Below, piece after piece: positions 28,084 to 36,728 of a stretch of 58,239 nt of DNA (positions are counted from its first letter, which is position 1; every line of letters starts with the position of its first letter). A model generated the notes under the pieces. The model was not told the DNA's origin. It searched no databases and saw only the letters and a program-made list of their open reading frames with translations. Where the stretch lies: contig JAILIE010000039.1 of NCBI GenBank assembly GCA_024695415.1, forward strand, positions 1 to 58,239. Reading direction: 5' to 3'. The position numbers were made by a program, and so were the translations under genes. Source of the stretch: Clostridiales bacterium (GTDB lineage: Bacteria > Bacillota > Clostridia > Christensenellales > Aristaeellaceae).

Positions 28084-29058
28084 GTGGCGATCCGGGAGCA
28101 GTTGCTGGAAATGCTGGAAGGCGGGGAGGAAGTATCCGGCGAGCGGATGGCGGAACGGCTGGGTGTCAGCCGGAACGCGGTGTGGAAGGCCATGGCGCTC
28201 CTGCGGCGGGACGGATATGAAATCGAGGCGGTGACCAACCGCGGATACCGGCTGGTCTCCGTGCCGGAAAAGCTGGCGGAGGCGGAAATCCGCCGCGCGC
28301 TTACCACAAGGGAGATCGGCCGGGAAATGGAAATCCATGACCGCCTGGATTCCACGAACAACCGGGCCAAGGCGCTGGCGGCTGCCGGCGCGCCCCACGG
28401 GTTCCTGGTGGCCGCGGATTCCCAGAGCGGCGGCCGGGGACGGATGGGCCGTTCCTTTTTCTCCCCGGGCCGCTGCGGCGTATATATGTCCGTAATCCTG
28501 CGGCCGGACTGCGCGCCGGAACGCGCGCCGCTTTTGACGTCGCTGGCCGCGGTGGCGGCGGCGCGGGCCATTGAAAGCCTGGCGGACACGGAAGTGAAGA
28601 TCAAATGGGTGAACGACCTGTATATCGGCGGCCGGAAAACCTGCGGCATCCTCAGTGAGGCGGGCCTGGGCATGGAGGCCGGGAAGCTGGACTGGGTTGT
28701 GGTCGGCATCGGGATCAACACCGCCCGGACGGAATTCCCGGACGAGCTGAAACAGATCGCGACGTCCATCGGGAACGAGACCGGAGCGGCGCCGGAGAGG
28801 AACCGGCTGATCGCGGAGGTTTGTAACCGCCTGGAGGAAATGTACGGGCAGCTGGAGACCGGGGAATTCCTGGCGGAAAGCCGGAGACGGTCCAACGTGA
28901 TCGGCCGGGAGGTGCTCGTAATGGAAAGCGGAAAGCAGTATCCCGCCGAGGCGCTGGATATCGACGACCAGGGCCGCCTGGTCATCCGGACGGAGGAGGG
29001 CGTATCCACCCTGGGATTCGGGGAGGTCAGTCTCCGGTGGACGGAGGCGCGAAAATGA
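28084..29058 (+). CDS. birA: BirA, bifunctional biotin protein ligase and biotin repressor
   Basis: 324 residues, the usual length for the repressor-type enzyme. It makes biotinyl-AMP and transfers biotin to carboxylase carriers; with its N-terminal helix-turn-helix it represses biotin genes. Seen: winged-helix residues about 5-60 (SGERMAERLGVSRNAVWKAM), ligase signature AADSQSGGRGRMGRSFFSP, KWVNDLYIGGRKTCGIL (catalytic Lys), GIGINT, and the C-terminal SH3-like cap. GTG 28084 has AAGGAG nine bases upstream and suits the promoter at 28012-28040. The stop overlaps the start of bioY (ATGA), so the two are translationally coupled: ligase and biotin uptake in one operon. Confidence 0.96.
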   Translation: MAIREQLLEMLEGGEEVSGERMAERLGVSRNAVWKAMALLRRDGYEIEAVTNRGYRLVSVPEKLAEAEIRRALTTREIGREMEIHDRLDSTNNRAKALAAAGAPHGFLVAADSQSGGRGRMGRSFFSPGRCGVYMSVILRPDCAPERAPLLTSLAAVAAARAIESLADTEVKIKWVNDLYIGGRKTCGILSEAGLGMEAGKLDWVVVGIGINTARTEFPDELKQIATSIGNETGAAPERNRLIAEVCNRLEEMYGQLETGEFLAESRRRSNVIGREVLVMESGKQYPAEALDIDDQGRLVIRTEEGVSTLGFGEVSLRWTEARK

Positions 29059-29588
29059 AAACGAAGGATATGACGCTGACCGCGGTATCGGCGGCGCTGA
29101 TTTGCGTGGCCGGCCCGCTGAGCGTCAGCGCCGGACCGGTGCCGCTGTCCCTGGCCACGTTTGCGGTGTATCTTGCCGGGGCGGTCCTCGGAAAGAAGCG
29201 GGGCGTGATCGCAGCTGCCCTGTACCTGGCCATCGGGGCCGTCGGGGTTCCGGTGTTCTCCGGGTTCACCGGCGGATTCCAGAAGCTGGCCGGCGTGACC
29301 GGGGGTTACCTGCTGGGCTACCTGCCCTGCGCTTTCCTGACCGGGATCGGGGCGGAGAAGGCGGCGGCAAAGAAAAGCGCCGGCTGGATGCTGCCGGCGA
29401 TGATGGCCGCGGGAACCGCGCTGCTGTATCTGATCGGAACCATATGGTTCATGGCGCAGACCGGAAATAACGCCGCCGGCGCGCTGAGCCTGTGCGTGCT
29501 GCCCTTCCTGCCGGGGGACGCGGTCAAGATCGCCGCGGTCACCCTGCTGTCAGCGCCGGTGCGCCGGGCGGTGATTCGTGAAGCGTGA
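29055..29588 (+). CDS. bioY: BioY, biotin transporter S component
   Basis: 177 residues, about six membrane segments. BioY is the substrate-binding membrane protein for biotin, used with a shared ECF energy-coupling module (not in this window) or alone. Seen: GPLSVSAGPVPLSLATFAVYLAGAVLG near the start, GVPVFSGFTGGFQKLAGVTGGYLLGY (typical BioY GxTGGYL), and LCVLPFLPGDAVKI. ATG 29055 has GGAGG upstream and overlaps the birA stop by four bases; an in-frame GTG at 29037 lies inside birA and is less likely. Confidence 0.95.
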   Translation: MKTKDMTLTAVSAALICVAGPLSVSAGPVPLSLATFAVYLAGAVLGKKRGVIAAALYLAIGAVGVPVFSGFTGGFQKLAGVTGGYLLGYLPCAFLTGIGAEKAAAKKSAGWMLPAMMAAGTALLYLIGTIWFMAQTGNNAAGALSLCVLPFLPGDAVKIAAVTLLSAPVRRAVIREA

Positions 29589-29591
29589 CGG

Positions 29592-29624
29592 AAAAAAGGC
29601 GCCGGCGGTCAGACCGCCTGCGCC
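29592..29624 (-). terminator. Terminator of the 7TM-EAL gene
   Basis: On the minus strand, GGCGCAGGCGGT, loop CTG, ACCGCCGGCGCC, then six T. The stem has one mismatch. The stop codon of the EAL gene lies in the loop and right arm, and the same hairpin is just after bioY on the other strand. Confidence 0.75.
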
Positions 29625-31531
29625 AGGAATTCCGTCATCGGGACCGGGCGGGAGAAGTAATATCCCTGGAGGTAGTCGCAGCCGATTTCCTTCAGCGCGC
29701 CGGCCATCTCCGCGGTCTCAATTCCCTCAGCCGTGATGCTGAGGTTCATTTTTTTGAAAGCCTGGACCAGCGCCGGGAGCAGCAGGTCCCGGTCGCGGCA
29801 GTAATTCCGGACCACTTCCATGTCGATCTTGATATTGGTGAACGGATACTGGCGGACGCGGGAGAGGTTGGAATAGCCGCTGCCGTAGTCATCCAGGGAG
29901 AACTCAAAGCCGTTTTCGTGCAGGCCGGTAATCTGGTCCCGCAGGAGGGAGAAATCGATCATCGACTGCTCGGTGATCTCCAGGTGGATCATTTCCTCGC
30001 TGACGCCGTATTCCTTCAGGATGGCGGCGAAGCGGGCGGGAATGTCCCGGGCCATGAACTGCACCGGGGACAGGTTTACGTTGATCCACCGGACGCCGAT
30101 GGCGTCCATGTCGTTATCCCGGATGAATCGGCAAACCTTGCTCAGCACCTGCTCGCCGAGCTGAACGATATGCCCTTCCTGCTCCGCCATCGTGATAAAC
30201 AGGTCGGGACGGATCAGCTTTCCCTCTTCGTCCCGGAGGCGGACCAGGGCCTCCGCGGCGATCCGCTTTCCGGTGGCGCAGTCCACCAGGGGCTGGAGGA
30301 AGACCTCCAGCTCATCCTGTTCCAGGGCTCTCTCCAGGCAGCGGCGGATGATCAGCTTCTGGTTGATTTCCTCAATGGAGTCCGAAAGGGAAAGGCTGGC
30401 GTCCGGTTCGGATACCCGGCTGAGATCATCCAGGGAGATCATCAGGGTGTTGACCATCCGGTCGGCGGGGCAGTCCAGCACTTCCATGTCCGCTTCGACA
30501 AAGGATACGTTCAGGCGCAGCTCGCCCACGCCGGTTTTCCACGCGCCGGCAAAGCGCTCCCGCAGCTTTTTCCGGATAGCAAACAGGTCCGGGCAGTTCT
30601 GGCCGACCAGCGCGAAACAGCCGTTGCGCAGGTAGTACGCGCTCAGCTCGGGAAAGGAATCCGTCAGCCAGCGGTTGATCCGGGTCAGGGCGTCATCCAT
30701 CTGCTTTCCGCCGAAAATCTCCCGGTGCTCATTGTAGTTCTGGAGCGCGAAACCCAGGATCCGGCAGGGGCGGCAGCGGCGGTAGCACTCGGACAGGAGC
30801 GCCTGGAAGGCGGGGAGGTTGTAGACATATCCTCGCTCGGACAGATACAGGTCCGGATTGAGGAAGGAAATGAAGATGATGATGATTACCATCAGGCAGA
30901 AGGTGTTCATGACCACGAAGGTCGGCACCAGGAACCGGACGAAAAGCCCGACCAGAAGCACCAGCTGGATGGCGGTCAGGCTGATCACCTCATGGGCGGT
31001 CAGTTCCCTGCGGTGGCGGTATACCGCCATCAGGGAGAACAGGGCATAGGAACCGCCGCAGGCATAGATCAGCCAGTAAAGCGGGCCGTTCCGGCAGCCG
31101 TTTTCGATGGTGAACAGCCATCCGGTCAGCGGATTGACCAGCACCGTCAGGGCAAACCCGAAGAACGGAGCCGGCACATACCGGTGCAATTCGGAACGTC
31201 CGATCGAGCGGGCGTCGAGCACGCTGATCGTGAAGACGAAGAACATGTAGGAGCGCGAAAAGAAAAAGAAATAGAACAACAGGTTAAAGGCGCCGAGGAG
31301 CCGCGGGTCATGGGCCGGCCAGGTTTCATTCAGACGGTAGGAGATACACTCGAACAGCTCCGTGAAGATATCGATCACCAGGATCGCCAGGAAGGAACGG
31401 TTCAGGCGGATCGGAAGCCGGGGACGAAAAAAGTAGTAACCCATGATCACCAGCAGCACCAGCATGCTGGGCACAATAAAACTGTAGTTCATTTTCGCAT
31501 GTGCCACGCGCTCCGGAGGGAGTCCTTTCAT
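29609..31531 (-). CDS. Seven-membrane-segment EAL-domain protein (c-di-GMP phosphodiesterase)
   Basis: 640 residues. Seven hydrophobic segments at about 17-35, 47-65, 82-105, 117-135, 152-170, 184-202 and 204-225, then a degenerate GGDEF-like region (240-370) and an EAL domain (about 380-635). EAL residues are present: EALVRL, VNLSP, LEITEQS, DDYGSGYSNL, KIDME, AEGIET, QGYYFSRP. It should hydrolyse c-di-GMP to pGpG in response to a membrane signal. No GGDEF active site is seen, so no cyclase activity is expected. Start choice is uncertain: ATG 31531 has a weak AAAGG site, and ATG 31492 (MNYSF) is possible. The upstream region has a strong promoter with three CATGTAA repeats. Confidence 0.9.
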   Translation of the reverse strand: MKGLPPERVAHAKMNYSFIVPSMLVLLVIMGYYFFRPRLPIRLNRSFLAILVIDIFTELFECISYRLNETWPAHDPRLLGAFNLLFYFFFFSRSYMFFVFTISVLDARSIGRSELHRYVPAPFFGFALTVLVNPLTGWLFTIENGCRNGPLYWLIYACGGSYALFSLMAVYRHRRELTAHEVISLTAIQLVLLVGLFVRFLVPTFVVMNTFCLMVIIIIFISFLNPDLYLSERGYVYNLPAFQALLSECYRRCRPCRILGFALQNYNEHREIFGGKQMDDALTRINRWLTDSFPELSAYYLRNGCFALVGQNCPDLFAIRKKLRERFAGAWKTGVGELRLNVSFVEADMEVLDCPADRMVNTLMISLDDLSRVSEPDASLSLSDSIEEINQKLIIRRCLERALEQDELEVFLQPLVDCATGKRIAAEALVRLRDEEGKLIRPDLFITMAEQEGHIVQLGEQVLSKVCRFIRDNDMDAIGVRWINVNLSPVQFMARDIPARFAAILKEYGVSEEMIHLEITEQSMIDFSLLRDQITGLHENGFEFSLDDYGSGYSNLSRVRQYPFTNIKIDMEVVRNYCRDRDLLLPALVQAFKKMNLSITAEGIETAEMAGALKEIGCDYLQGYYFSRPVPMTEFLAQAV

Positions 31532-31565
31532 GAAAATGAGTGCCTTTTTCCCGTTTGAGATGGAA

Positions 31566-31650
31566 TAGTTACATGATTTGGCACGACAAATATAACATTA
31601 GTTACATGGGATGTCAACAATTTTGTAAAAATTTCGTAATAAATTACATG
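31566..31650. repeat. Three phased CATGTAA elements at the EAL promoter
   Basis: On the minus strand, CATGTAACTA occurs at 31599-31608 and 31566-31575 and CATGTAATTT at 31641-31650. The distances are 33 and 42 bases, close to three and four helical turns. One copy is in the promoter spacer, one downstream of the -10 and one upstream of the -35. The arrangement suggests a repressor or activator operator; the regulator is unknown. Confidence 0.65.
31589..31617 (-). promoter_or_regulatory. Promoter of the 7TM-EAL gene
   Basis: On the minus strand, TTGACA (31612-31617), a 17-base spacer and TATATT (31589-31594), about 55 bases before ATG 31531. Confidence 0.75.
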
Positions 31651-31714
31651 AGAGTAACTTTTCGGGCTTTCCGGCCGCGCGCGGGAGATAAAACAGGCAT
31701 ATCGGAAGAAACAG

Positions 31715-31745
31715 TTGACTTAAAGCGGACTTTAAACTGTACAAT
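31715..31745 (+). promoter_or_regulatory. MerR-type promoter of the VOC gene
   Basis: TTGACT (31715-31720) and TACAAT (31740-31745) are separated by 19 bases, and the spacer region carries the dyad TTAAAG-CGGA-CTTTAA (31720-31735). A long spacer with a central dyad is the hallmark of promoters activated by MerR-family regulators. A matching arrangement is at 40883-40913. No merR gene is in the window. Confidence 0.65.
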
Positions 31746-31804
31746 GAAAAAAACGGATCCGAAATCCATTCCCGGAGCGGAAACCTGAAAAGGAGGATAT
31801 GAAA

Positions 31805-32269
31805 ATGGCCGGAGTCGTGGGTACGAACCTGGTGGCGCAGGTCGGGTTTATTGTGAAGGATATCGAGGAAACCAAAAGAAAATGGGCCGCGTTCCTCGGC
31901 GTGGACGTGCCGGAAACGCAGCCCTGCGGAGATTACGAAATCACGCAGACCGAATTTGAGGGGAAACCCGCGCCGAAGGCGAACTCCCTGCTGGCCTTCT
32001 TCGACGTGGGGCCGGGCCTGCAGCTGGAACTGATCCAGCCCAATGAGGAACCTTCCACCTGGCGGAACTTCCTGAACGAACACGGGGAGGGAATGCATCA
32101 TCTCGCGTTCCAGGTCCGCGATTCGAAGGAGCAGATCGCCCGCGCGGAAGCGGCCGGGTTGCGGCTGGTCCAGCACGGCATCTACGGGGACGGCGGCGGA
32201 GAATACAACTATATGGACGCGCCGGACCTGAAGTGCATCGTGGAACTGCTGGAAAGCTATCCCCGCTGA
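31805..32269 (+). CDS. VOC-family (glyoxalase/epimerase fold) protein
   Basis: 154 residues with two beta-alpha-beta-beta-beta modules (VAQVGFIVKDIEETKRKW near the start, MHHLAFQVRDSKEQIARAE in the second half), as in glyoxalase I and methylmalonyl-CoA epimerase. Likely metal ligands are the His in MHHLAF, Glu in LQLELIQP and Glu in CIVELLE. The reaction cannot be told; an epimerase-like or lyase role is possible. ATG 31805 is chosen over ATG 31799 because AGGAGG (31791-31796) is eight bases from the former and only two from the latter. It has its own MerR-type promoter, which suggests induction by a reactive compound. It converges with the GGDEF-EAL gene, eight bases between stops. Confidence 0.88.
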   Translation: MAGVVGTNLVAQVGFIVKDIEETKRKWAAFLGVDVPETQPCGDYEITQTEFEGKPAPKANSLLAFFDVGPGLQLELIQPNEEPSTWRNFLNEHGEGMHHLAFQVRDSKEQIARAEAAGLRLVQHGIYGDGGGEYNYMDAPDLKCIVELLESYPR

Positions 32270-32277
32270 TCTCACGG

Positions 32278-35244
32278 CTATTTCCGGAGCTTCCACGCCC
32301 GGATGCCGACCAGGAGCCTTTCCCCGTCCCCTTCGCGGAACGGGGTTATTTTCATGGTGACAGGCCGGGATTCGCCGCCGAGCATCAGGCGGTAATTGAT
32401 CCGGAAGGATCCGGTTTCACGGACCGCCTGCAGCACCTTCTCCCGGCTGAACGACTGCAGGAAGCCCGGCAGGTCGTCCGGATGCAGGACGAGGCGGACG
32501 TTCTCGGCAGCTACCCGGAAGAAATCTTTTCCCTCCTGGGCCAGCCCCAGGCTTCTGTATTCGCTGGTGGCGCTGAACTCAACGTAGCTGTCGGTTTCCG
32601 GATTGACCATATAGAGAGTCAGGTAATCCTCGGAAAGCGCCATGACCCGGGCCAGGGTATCCCGTTCGCGGGAGATCCGGTCCATTTTCGCCTTCTGCCG
32701 CATCTGGGTGTCGACGTTGCTGACGCCGATGATCAGGTGCTTCCGGTCCGGATCCATCCGCATGATTTTCATGCTGGCATAGAACGGCTCTCCGGTATCC
32801 ATCAGGCGGTAGGTGACCATGAAGGCATGTTGCTCGTCCAGCTTCCCGAGGATGTTATCCTTGGTGAATTCATTCAGGAAGAACGCCCGGTCTTCCGCGC
32901 AAACCCGGGTCATCGTATCCCGCCGCGCGGAATTGAAGAAATCCGATCCGTGGCGCACCATGGCCAGCACCTCGCCGCCGTTCCGGGAGGAGTATTCGAT
33001 ATACTCATCCGTATCCAGGTCGACATAATACAGGTTGAAATAGTCCGCCGCCAGGGCACGGGCGATTTCCGCGTAGGAAGCGCCCTCATCCGCGCTGGTG
33101 ACCGACAGGACGACCACCGCTACGGAGATATCCCCGTTCACCGGGTTGGTATCGATCCGGCGGGCGAAGGAGTGCACCATCGAGCCGTCCGGCATTTTTT
33201 CGTCATAGAACGTCCGGATCCCCTGTTCGCAGCACGTATGGAGGACGTTGGACATAAAGGACGCGTCAAACTCCACGAAATCCTGGCTCATATCGGACAG
33301 TTCCAGATGGAAGAACCGGCGGATGAAAGCACGGTATGATTCATTGCTGCGGACAAAGCGGGCGGAGCGGCCGCGGATTTCGATGATGCCCATGGGAAGC
33401 GTGTTGAACAGGTTATGGAAGGCCTGCTCCTCTCCGCGCGCGATGATGTCCAGGTCGAACAGGTTCACGCGGCCGATGGAGTCGTAATATCCGGATTCCT
33501 CCGGGTTTTCATACTGGAAACGGCCGCCGGTCTGATACCAATTCAGCAGCTGCTTCATCGGGTTGGGCTTGCTATAGTAGAAGCCCTGCAGCCGGGAACA
33601 GCCGATTTCCTGCAGGAAGCGGGCCTGCTCCGCGGTCTCCACGCCTTCGCAGACTGTGTCGAGGCCGAGGGAGGTGGCCATCTTCATCAGCTCGGTCAGG
33701 ATGATCTTGCCGCTGTCGCCCTCGTCCAGCTTGCGCATGAAGCTCATGTCGAACTTAATCAGGTCGAAGCGGATGCTCTGCAGCACGTCCAGCGAGGAAT
33801 AACCGCTGCCGAAGTCGTCCATCCAGACCGGAAATCCGAGCGCCTGGAAGCGGGCGATCTGTTCTTTCATGAAATCAAAATCGCTGCCGATCATGCTCTC
33901 CGTGATTTCGACGGAGATCTTGTCGCGGGGCACGCCGGCTTCATCCACCCGGCGGCGGATCTCCTCCACGATATCGCAGGCATTGAAGTCGGAACGGGAG
34001 AGATTGATTGAATGCGGTACGACGCGGATCCCGTTCTTCTCCTGAAAGAGGATCTTTTCCAGCACCTGCTCCAGCACGCACAGGTCCAGCTTGTAAATCA
34101 GGCCGGCGTCCTCCAGGATGGGAATGAACTCCGCGGGGGAGAGGAATCCATGCGTCGGATCGATCCAGCGGGCAAGCGCTTCCTCGTCACAGATCTGGGT
34201 GTTCACCGCCCGGATGATGGGCTGGTAATACACCTGGATCCATCCTTCGGAAACAGCCTGATCGATGCTCGTCGTGATATACTGGCGCCGCTTTGATTCC
34301 GCGCGCAGGTCCCGGTTGTACCAGACGAACCCGGAAACGTCCGACTTGCGGACCGTGTCACAGGTCAGCTTGGCCCGGTCGTAGGCGGTACTGACCGGGA
34401 CGTCCTCGATCGCGGAGGAATAGATTCCGACCCGGACAGGCAGGGAACGGCCTTCGTTGATCCGCGCGGCATCCGCGAACAGCTGCCGGAGCCTGTCCTC
34501 CAGTCCGGCCTCCTTTGTATAGACCGCGAAACGGTCCGCGCCGATATGGCAGCAGTTTTCGTTGCTGAAGGCGTCCACCAGCAGCCGGGAAAAGTCTTTC
34601 AGCAGGCGGTCGCCATCCCTGAAACCATATTTATGGTTGAAATATTTCATGCCGTTGAGGTCGATATAGAGAAGGACCGCGGTTTCCCCTGCCCGGGCAA
34701 GGGCGGTCTTTCCGGCGTCCGCCAGTTCGAAGAAGTAATTCAGGGAGGGAAGGCCGGTCAGGAAGTCGTAGCGGGTTTCCTTCAGGATACTCTCCTCGTG
34801 CAGGGCGTTGATCAGGGCATGGTTGGCCGCGGCGCCGGCCAGGGAATCCCCTTCGGTATAGGGTCCCCGGTCCGTGTACCAGATATGGGCAAGGCGGACG
34901 CCAGTTTCCGTTGTGACATGCTCGCCGCAGGAGTGGATCACCCGGTATTCCGCGCTGGTTTTGGTCCGGGTCCGGTAGATGACCTCATACCGGCCGCCCT
35001 CGGTCGCGAAGCGGAACGCGGCGTTCGCGATCCGGGTCACGTCGTCCGGATGCGCGGTTCCGTACATGTCGTTGTCCATATCGTATACGGCCTGCTCCCG
35101 GTCCGTATAGCCGAACATATCCAGGAAACCGTCGGAAAGCAGCAGCGTCACCACCCGTTTATCGACAAACTGATAAACGGCAAAGGCCTGGCGCAGGCCC
35201 TCCAGGGCGGCTCTGCGTTCCGCGGAGTAGATATATTTATCCAT
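32278..35244 (-). CDS. PAS-GGDEF-EAL-PAS signalling protein
   Basis: 988 residues, no membrane segment. Order: PAS-like sensor (about 10-130), GGDEF domain with a degenerate signature GADRFA (about 160-310), EAL domain (about 325-570), then two to three PAS-like repeats to the C-terminus (repeated DxDTDEYIEYSS and NPETDSYVEFSA segments, each followed by a helix and DDLPGF-type turns). EAL residues are present: DEEALARW, NLSRSD, VEITES, DDFGSGYSSLD, KFDMSF, CEGVET, QGFYYSKP. It is therefore probably a c-di-GMP phosphodiesterase tuned by PAS inputs, the GGDEF part perhaps binding GTP. ATG 35244 (MDKYIY) is preferred over ATG 35250, since AAAGGA is nine bases before it and three before the other. 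Confidence 0.9.
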   Translation of the reverse strand: MDKYIYSAERRAALEGLRQAFAVYQFVDKRVVTLLLSDGFLDMFGYTDREQAVYDMDNDMYGTAHPDDVTRIANAAFRFATEGGRYEVIYRTRTKTSAEYRVIHSCGEHVTTETGVRLAHIWYTDRGPYTEGDSLAGAAANHALINALHEESILKETRYDFLTGLPSLNYFFELADAGKTALARAGETAVLLYIDLNGMKYFNHKYGFRDGDRLLKDFSRLLVDAFSNENCCHIGADRFAVYTKEAGLEDRLRQLFADAARINEGRSLPVRVGIYSSAIEDVPVSTAYDRAKLTCDTVRKSDVSGFVWYNRDLRAESKRRQYITTSIDQAVSEGWIQVYYQPIIRAVNTQICDEEALARWIDPTHGFLSPAEFIPILEDAGLIYKLDLCVLEQVLEKILFQEKNGIRVVPHSINLSRSDFNACDIVEEIRRRVDEAGVPRDKISVEITESMIGSDFDFMKEQIARFQALGFPVWMDDFGSGYSSLDVLQSIRFDLIKFDMSFMRKLDEGDSGKIILTELMKMATSLGLDTVCEGVETAEQARFLQEIGCSRLQGFYYSKPNPMKQLLNWYQTGGRFQYENPEESGYYDSIGRVNLFDLDIIARGEEQAFHNLFNTLPMGIIEIRGRSARFVRSNESYRAFIRRFFHLELSDMSQDFVEFDASFMSNVLHTCCEQGIRTFYDEKMPDGSMVHSFARRIDTNPVNGDISVAVVVLSVTSADEGASYAEIARALAADYFNLYYVDLDTDEYIEYSSRNGGEVLAMVRHGSDFFNSARRDTMTRVCAEDRAFFLNEFTKDNILGKLDEQHAFMVTYRLMDTGEPFYASMKIMRMDPDRKHLIIGVSNVDTQMRQKAKMDRISRERDTLARVMALSEDYLTLYMVNPETDSYVEFSATSEYRSLGLAQEGKDFFRVAAENVRLVLHPDDLPGFLQSFSREKVLQAVRETGSFRINYRLMLGGESRPVTMKITPFREGDGERLLVGIRAWKLRK

Positions 35245-35321
35245 ACGCATCCATCCTTTAAGCGGCGGGTTTCAGGGATCCGGGGCAAATCGGCTGGAAA
35301 AATATTCCTTCTGTATCCTTC

Positions 35322-35351
35322 AGTATATCAGCCGGAGAGGGGATATGTCCA
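35322..35351 (-). promoter_or_regulatory. Promoter of the GGDEF-EAL gene
   Basis: On the minus strand, TGGACA (35346-35351), an 18-base spacer and TATACT (35322-35327), about 75 bases before the start codon. Confidence 0.5.
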
Positions 35352-35451
35352 GAAAAAACGGGGAAAAACGGGGAAAATGGAAAAAGATGGAAAACAAGAG
35401 GGGGCAGTCACCCCGCCGAGCGTCCGGATTTCATGACGCCACAATTACCCA

Positions 35452-35481
35452 TTGACATGCGGGGTGAATAGGAGTTATAAT
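35452..35481 (+). promoter_or_regulatory. Promoter of iscS-iscU
   Basis: TTGACA (35452-35457), an 18-base spacer and TATAAT (35476-35481), 42 bases before ATG 35524. The -35 lies within ACCCATTGACAT (35447-35458), which matches ACCTATTGACAT at the metY promoter. Confidence 0.85.
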
Positions 35482-35523
35482 GGCCCCGCTGCGAACGCAA
35501 GCCAACGTAAAGGAGCTGCCGGA

Positions 35524-36711
35524 ATGAAGATCTACGCGGACCACGCCGCGACCACCGCCATGAGCGAGGCGGCTATTGAAGCCATGACGCGCTGTATGCG
35601 CGAGGAATACGGAAACCCTTCCAGCCTGTACCGGATCGGGCAGGAAGCGAAGGAAATGCTGGAGAAAGCGCGGGAGGAAATCGCTTCCGTGATCCACGCG
35701 GAGCCGCGGGAAATCTGCTTCACCTCCGGCGGAAGCGAGGCGGACAACCAGGCGATCCGCTCCGCGGCCCTGGCTGGAAAGAAGAGGGGAAAGAACCACA
35801 TCATTTCGACGGCCTTTGAGCACCACGCGGTGCTGCATACCCTGGACCAGCTGAAGGCGGAAGGATTTGAGGTTACGCTGCTGGACGTGCATGAAAACGG
35901 CGTCATCCGGCCTGAGGAGGCGGAGGCGGCCATCCGTCCGGAAACCTGCCTGGTGACCGTCATGTACGCCAACAACGAGATCGGAACGATCCAGCCGATC
36001 CGGGAAATCGGGGAGATCTGCCGGAAACACGGCGTGCTCTTCCATACGGACGCGGTGCAGGCGGCGGGCCCCGTGCCCATCGACGTGCAGGCGGAGAATA
36101 TCGACTACCTGTCCGCGTCCGCCCACAAATTCCACGGGCCGAAGGGCGTCGGATTCCTCTATGCCCGAAAGGGTGTTCCGCTGATCCCGCTGATTAACGG
36201 CGGCGCCCAGGAAAGAGGGAAGCGGGGCGGAACGGAGAACCTGCCCGGCATCGTCGGCATGGCGGCGGCCCTGAAGGAAACCGCCGCGGAGCGGGAGGCG
36301 GAGAACGCGCGGCTGAAGGAGCTCCGGGACCGGCTGATCGCCGGCCTGAAGGAGATCCCGCATTCCGCCCTGAACGGGGACGCGGAGAAGCGCCTGCCGG
36401 GCAACGTCAGCTTCTGCTTTGAAGGCATTGAGGGAGAATCCCTGCTGCTCCTGCTGGACGAAAAGGGCATCAGCGCCTCCTCCGGAAGCGCCTGCACGTC
36501 CGGCTCCCTGGATCCGAGCCACGTGCTGCTGGCCATCGGCCGGGTGCACGACGTGGCCCATGGCTCGCTGCGGCTGACGCTGGGGCGGGAGAACACCCGG
36601 GAGGACGTGGACTACATGATCGCCGCCGTGAAGGACGTGGTCGCCTACCTGCGGAGTTTCTCGCCGGTATGGCGTGACCTGCAGAGCGGGAAAACCGCCT
36701 ATATTCTTTGA
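35524..36711 (+). CDS. iscS: Cysteine desulfurase (IscS/NifS type)
   Basis: 395 residues. A pyridoxal-phosphate enzyme that takes sulfur from cysteine as a persulfide for Fe-S cluster assembly and other sulfur transfer. Seen: start KIYADHAATT, FEHHAVLHTL, SAHKFHGPKGVGFLY with PLP Lys202, and SSGSACTSGSLDPSHVL with active Cys324 on the long loop typical of group I (IscS/NifS) enzymes. ATG 35524 has AAAGGAG upstream, and the promoter at 35452-35481 excludes the upstream in-frame ATG. iscU follows after 17 bases, a common minimal Fe-S pair in Clostridia. No iscR is seen nearby. Confidence 0.96.
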   Translation: MKIYADHAATTAMSEAAIEAMTRCMREEYGNPSSLYRIGQEAKEMLEKAREEIASVIHAEPREICFTSGGSEADNQAIRSAALAGKKRGKNHIISTAFEHHAVLHTLDQLKAEGFEVTLLDVHENGVIRPEEAEAAIRPETCLVTVMYANNEIGTIQPIREIGEICRKHGVLFHTDAVQAAGPVPIDVQAENIDYLSASAHKFHGPKGVGFLYARKGVPLIPLINGGAQERGKRGGTENLPGIVGMAAALKETAAEREAENARLKELRDRLIAGLKEIPHSALNGDAEKRLPGNVSFCFEGIEGESLLLLLDEKGISASSGSACTSGSLDPSHVLLAIGRVHDVAHGSLRLTLGRENTREDVDYMIAAVKDVVAYLRSFSPVWRDLQSGKTAYIL

Positions 36712-36728
36712 TTCGGGAGGACAGAAAA

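Noticed and set aside
29585-31558. Rightward open frame (657 codons) opposite the 7TM-EAL gene
   Set aside because: Shadow; the reverse strand has a complete EAL domain and membrane segments.
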